Under the pieces are notes generated by a model. That model had not been told where the DNA came from. It did not search any database and saw only the letters and a program-made list of their open reading frames with translations. DNA of 14,442 bases, taken from NCBI GenBank assembly GCA_003477185.1, contig DMTJ01000112.1:5468-19909 (forward strand), given 5' to 3'. Origin of the DNA: Lentisphaeria bacterium (GTDB taxonomy: Bacteria > Verrucomicrobiota > Lentisphaeria > JABSQK01 > UBA12247). The position numbers were made by a program, and so were the translations under genes. Numbering within the stretch: position 1 is the stretch's first letter; each line of letters starts with the position of its first letter. Positions 13,168 through 14,442 of the stretch are shown piece after piece.

Positions 13168-14442
13168 TCAACGCGTTGGTTCACGCGCATCGTCGACGTC
13201 AATGATCGTGACGCCATCTGAAACGTGCACGACGACATTCTCTGCCACAGCCTTGTCCAACACCGGCACGATCTCAAGCGGGTACTCTGAGTCAATCACG
13301 ATCTGGAGTTCGCCGCTCTCCAGGTACGACCACTCGATTTTGAAGTTACCTTCCGGCGTGTGAATCCGAGCACGCACCCATTCGGCCGAGGTGAGGACTG
13401 GATTGAAATAGAGGCGTTTGTAGCCGTTTGTAACAGGCCGAATTCCGACGACCTCACGCATTAGAAAGTAGTTCGGTGAGATCCCGTTGCCATGGCAGAC
13501 ACTCTGGACGTTGTCCAGGTCAAATTCCTCGTCTGGGCTGAACTTGTTCCACCAAGTACGGGCCCCCTGCTGAATCATCCGGCCCCAGTAGTAGCGCATG
13601 TACTCGATGCCCCAGTCACGGCGACCGATTGCGAATGCCGCTTCGAGGATAAAGTACTTGAAATACGGATTCTCATTGTCCTTGTCTACCAGCACTTCCT
13701 GGAATGGCGCGTACTCGAAAAACAGATTGTCGAACACCCGGTTGCAATCCGGCGCGATGCCGCCAAAGATCGCCAGTACATTCGCCTGCAGCGAGTAATT
13801 CATCGAGCGCTCGTTTTCGCACCAGCAGTCTGCAAACAGCCCCTTCTCGGCATTCCAAGTCAGCTTGCGTAGGCTGTGCGCGAGGCGTGCCGCCCGCTCA
13901 TGACAGATATCCGCTTCTTCGGTGCGTTCAGCCTGACGGAAGAGCCATTCGGACTTCAACAGTGCATTGCAATAGAGCGAATTGATACAGGTGCCAATGC
14001 CAGCGTGATCCACCGTCTCATCATAGTCGATCAGAGACGGCGTTAGAAACGGCTCTTCCAGATCCCCGATCAGCATGGTCTCGGGCCCAGCTATTCCTTC
14101 AAAGAAGGCCAGCAACCGTTCCAGAACCGGAAACATCTCCTGCATCAACTCCAAATCACCGGACTGGGCAACGTGCACCTGCAGCCAGTGTGGCCACAAC
14201 AGCGCAAAGTCGTAAAAGCTCACATGAAAATCACTTGGAGCCAGCGCCGGGATCTCACCTGTCTCCAGCTGTGCGTTGGCAAACTCACGGAGCGCTTTCT
14301 CTGACAGCCGGAAATCTCCCACCAGCGCGATACTGGCCAACGCCTGAATCATCGCGTCTCCCAGCAGCTGGCCTTCCAAGAAGCCGGCAGAATTCAGGAA
14401 TCGGTAGTCGTAGGTGGCCTGCAGCGTGTTCTCGCCGACCTC
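13168..14442 (-). CDS. GH78-like glycosidase (alpha-L-rhamnosidase type), C-terminal part, runs off right edge
   Basis: The frame is open to the right edge, so the gene begins outside the window; 424 residues are visible. An apparent TTG start at 14377-14379 is not credible because the sequence upstream of it is also coding-like. The visible part is a six-hairpin (alpha/alpha)6 barrel: the GQLLGDAMIQ segment, DFHVSFYDFALLWPHWLQ, helix-pair repeats, TWWNKF, and SVCHGNGISPNYFLMREVVG. A C-terminal beta domain follows (from GIRPVTNGYKRLYFNP through IHTPEGNFKIEW). This layout fits GH78 and related inverting enzymes that release terminal sugars such as rhamnose from plant or algal polysaccharides. 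Both places where GH78 keeps its catalytic Glu residues look altered. Substrate and activity are therefore unproven, and it could be a related six-hairpin family. The stop is TGA at 13168-13170, 52 bases before the PhoH-family gene. Confidence 0.75.
   Translation of the reverse strand, partial: EVGENTLQATYDYRFLNSAGFLEGQLLGDAMIQALASIALVGDFRLSEKALREFANAQLETGEIPALAPSDFHVSFYDFALLWPHWLQVHVAQSGDLELMQEMFPVLERLLAFFEGIAGPETMLIGDLEEPFLTPSLIDYDETVDHAGIGTCINSLYCNALLKSEWLFRQAERTEEADICHERAARLAHSLRKLTWNAEKGLFADCWCENERSMNYSLQANVLAIFGGIAPDCNRVFDNLFFEYAPFQEVLVDKDNENPYFKYFILEAAFAIGRRDWGIEYMRYYWGRMIQQGARTWWNKFSPDEEFDLDNVQSVCHGNGISPNYFLMREVVGIRPVTNGYKRLYFNPVLTSAEWVRARIHTPEGNFKIEWSYLESGELQIVIDSEYPLEIVPVLDKAVAENVVVHVSDGVTIIDVDDAREPTR

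Noticed and set aside
14377..14379. TTG as the true start of the GH78-like gene
   Set aside because: The same frame stays open for 21 more codons to the window edge with coding-like sequence, and a six-hairpin barrel could not begin there.

Overview
The window looks like a chromosomal segment of a member of the PVC group of bacteria, most likely from the Lentisphaerota / Kiritimatiellota / Verrucomicrobiota side. Three things suggest this: a prepilin-type start reading FTLIELLVVI at the left edge, a homologue of the exosortase-associated TIGR04073 family, and a cytosolic eukaryote-like Ser/Thr kinase beside an SPFH-GYF protein. Base composition looks moderately GC-rich. The assignment is inferred from gene families only. 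No rRNA, tRNA, CRISPR array, insertion sequence or phage gene was recognised, and no gene-free stretch exceeds about 230 bases.

Left part (1-3063, all minus strand, reading right to left): a lipoprotein-like gene with a C-terminal zinc ribbon that is now out of frame, an SPFH protein with a C-terminal GYF domain, a Ser/Thr kinase with an N-terminal zinc ribbon, and the first 17 codons of a pilin-like protein running off the edge. The first three may form a membrane-scaffold/signalling unit transcribed from a promoter near 3104-3131. Centre-left (3290-4821, plus strand): rubredoxin, too small for standard ORF cut-offs, followed 20 bases later by glucose-6-phosphate dehydrogenase.

Centre (4831-8506, minus strand): a complete iron(III) ABC importer in the order binding lipoprotein, fused double permease, ATPase. 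The genes are joined by two successive GTGA stop/start overlaps. Its promoter carries an 18-base perfect palindrome over the -35 box, the best regulatory site in the window. It is divergent from glutamate dehydrogenase (8702-10048, plus strand).

Right part (10056-14442, minus strand): class I mannose-6-phosphate isomerase, a secreted TIGR04073-like protein made of two similar units, a PIN-PhoH ATPase, and the C-terminal part of a GH78-like (alpha-L-rhamnosidase-type) protein entering from the right edge. Much of the window is central metabolism (zwf, gdhA, manA) mixed with iron import and envelope functions. The best candidates for something undescribed are the kinase/SPFH-GYF/zinc-ribbon lipoprotein cluster, the two-unit TIGR04073 protein and the GH78-like protein with altered catalytic motifs.
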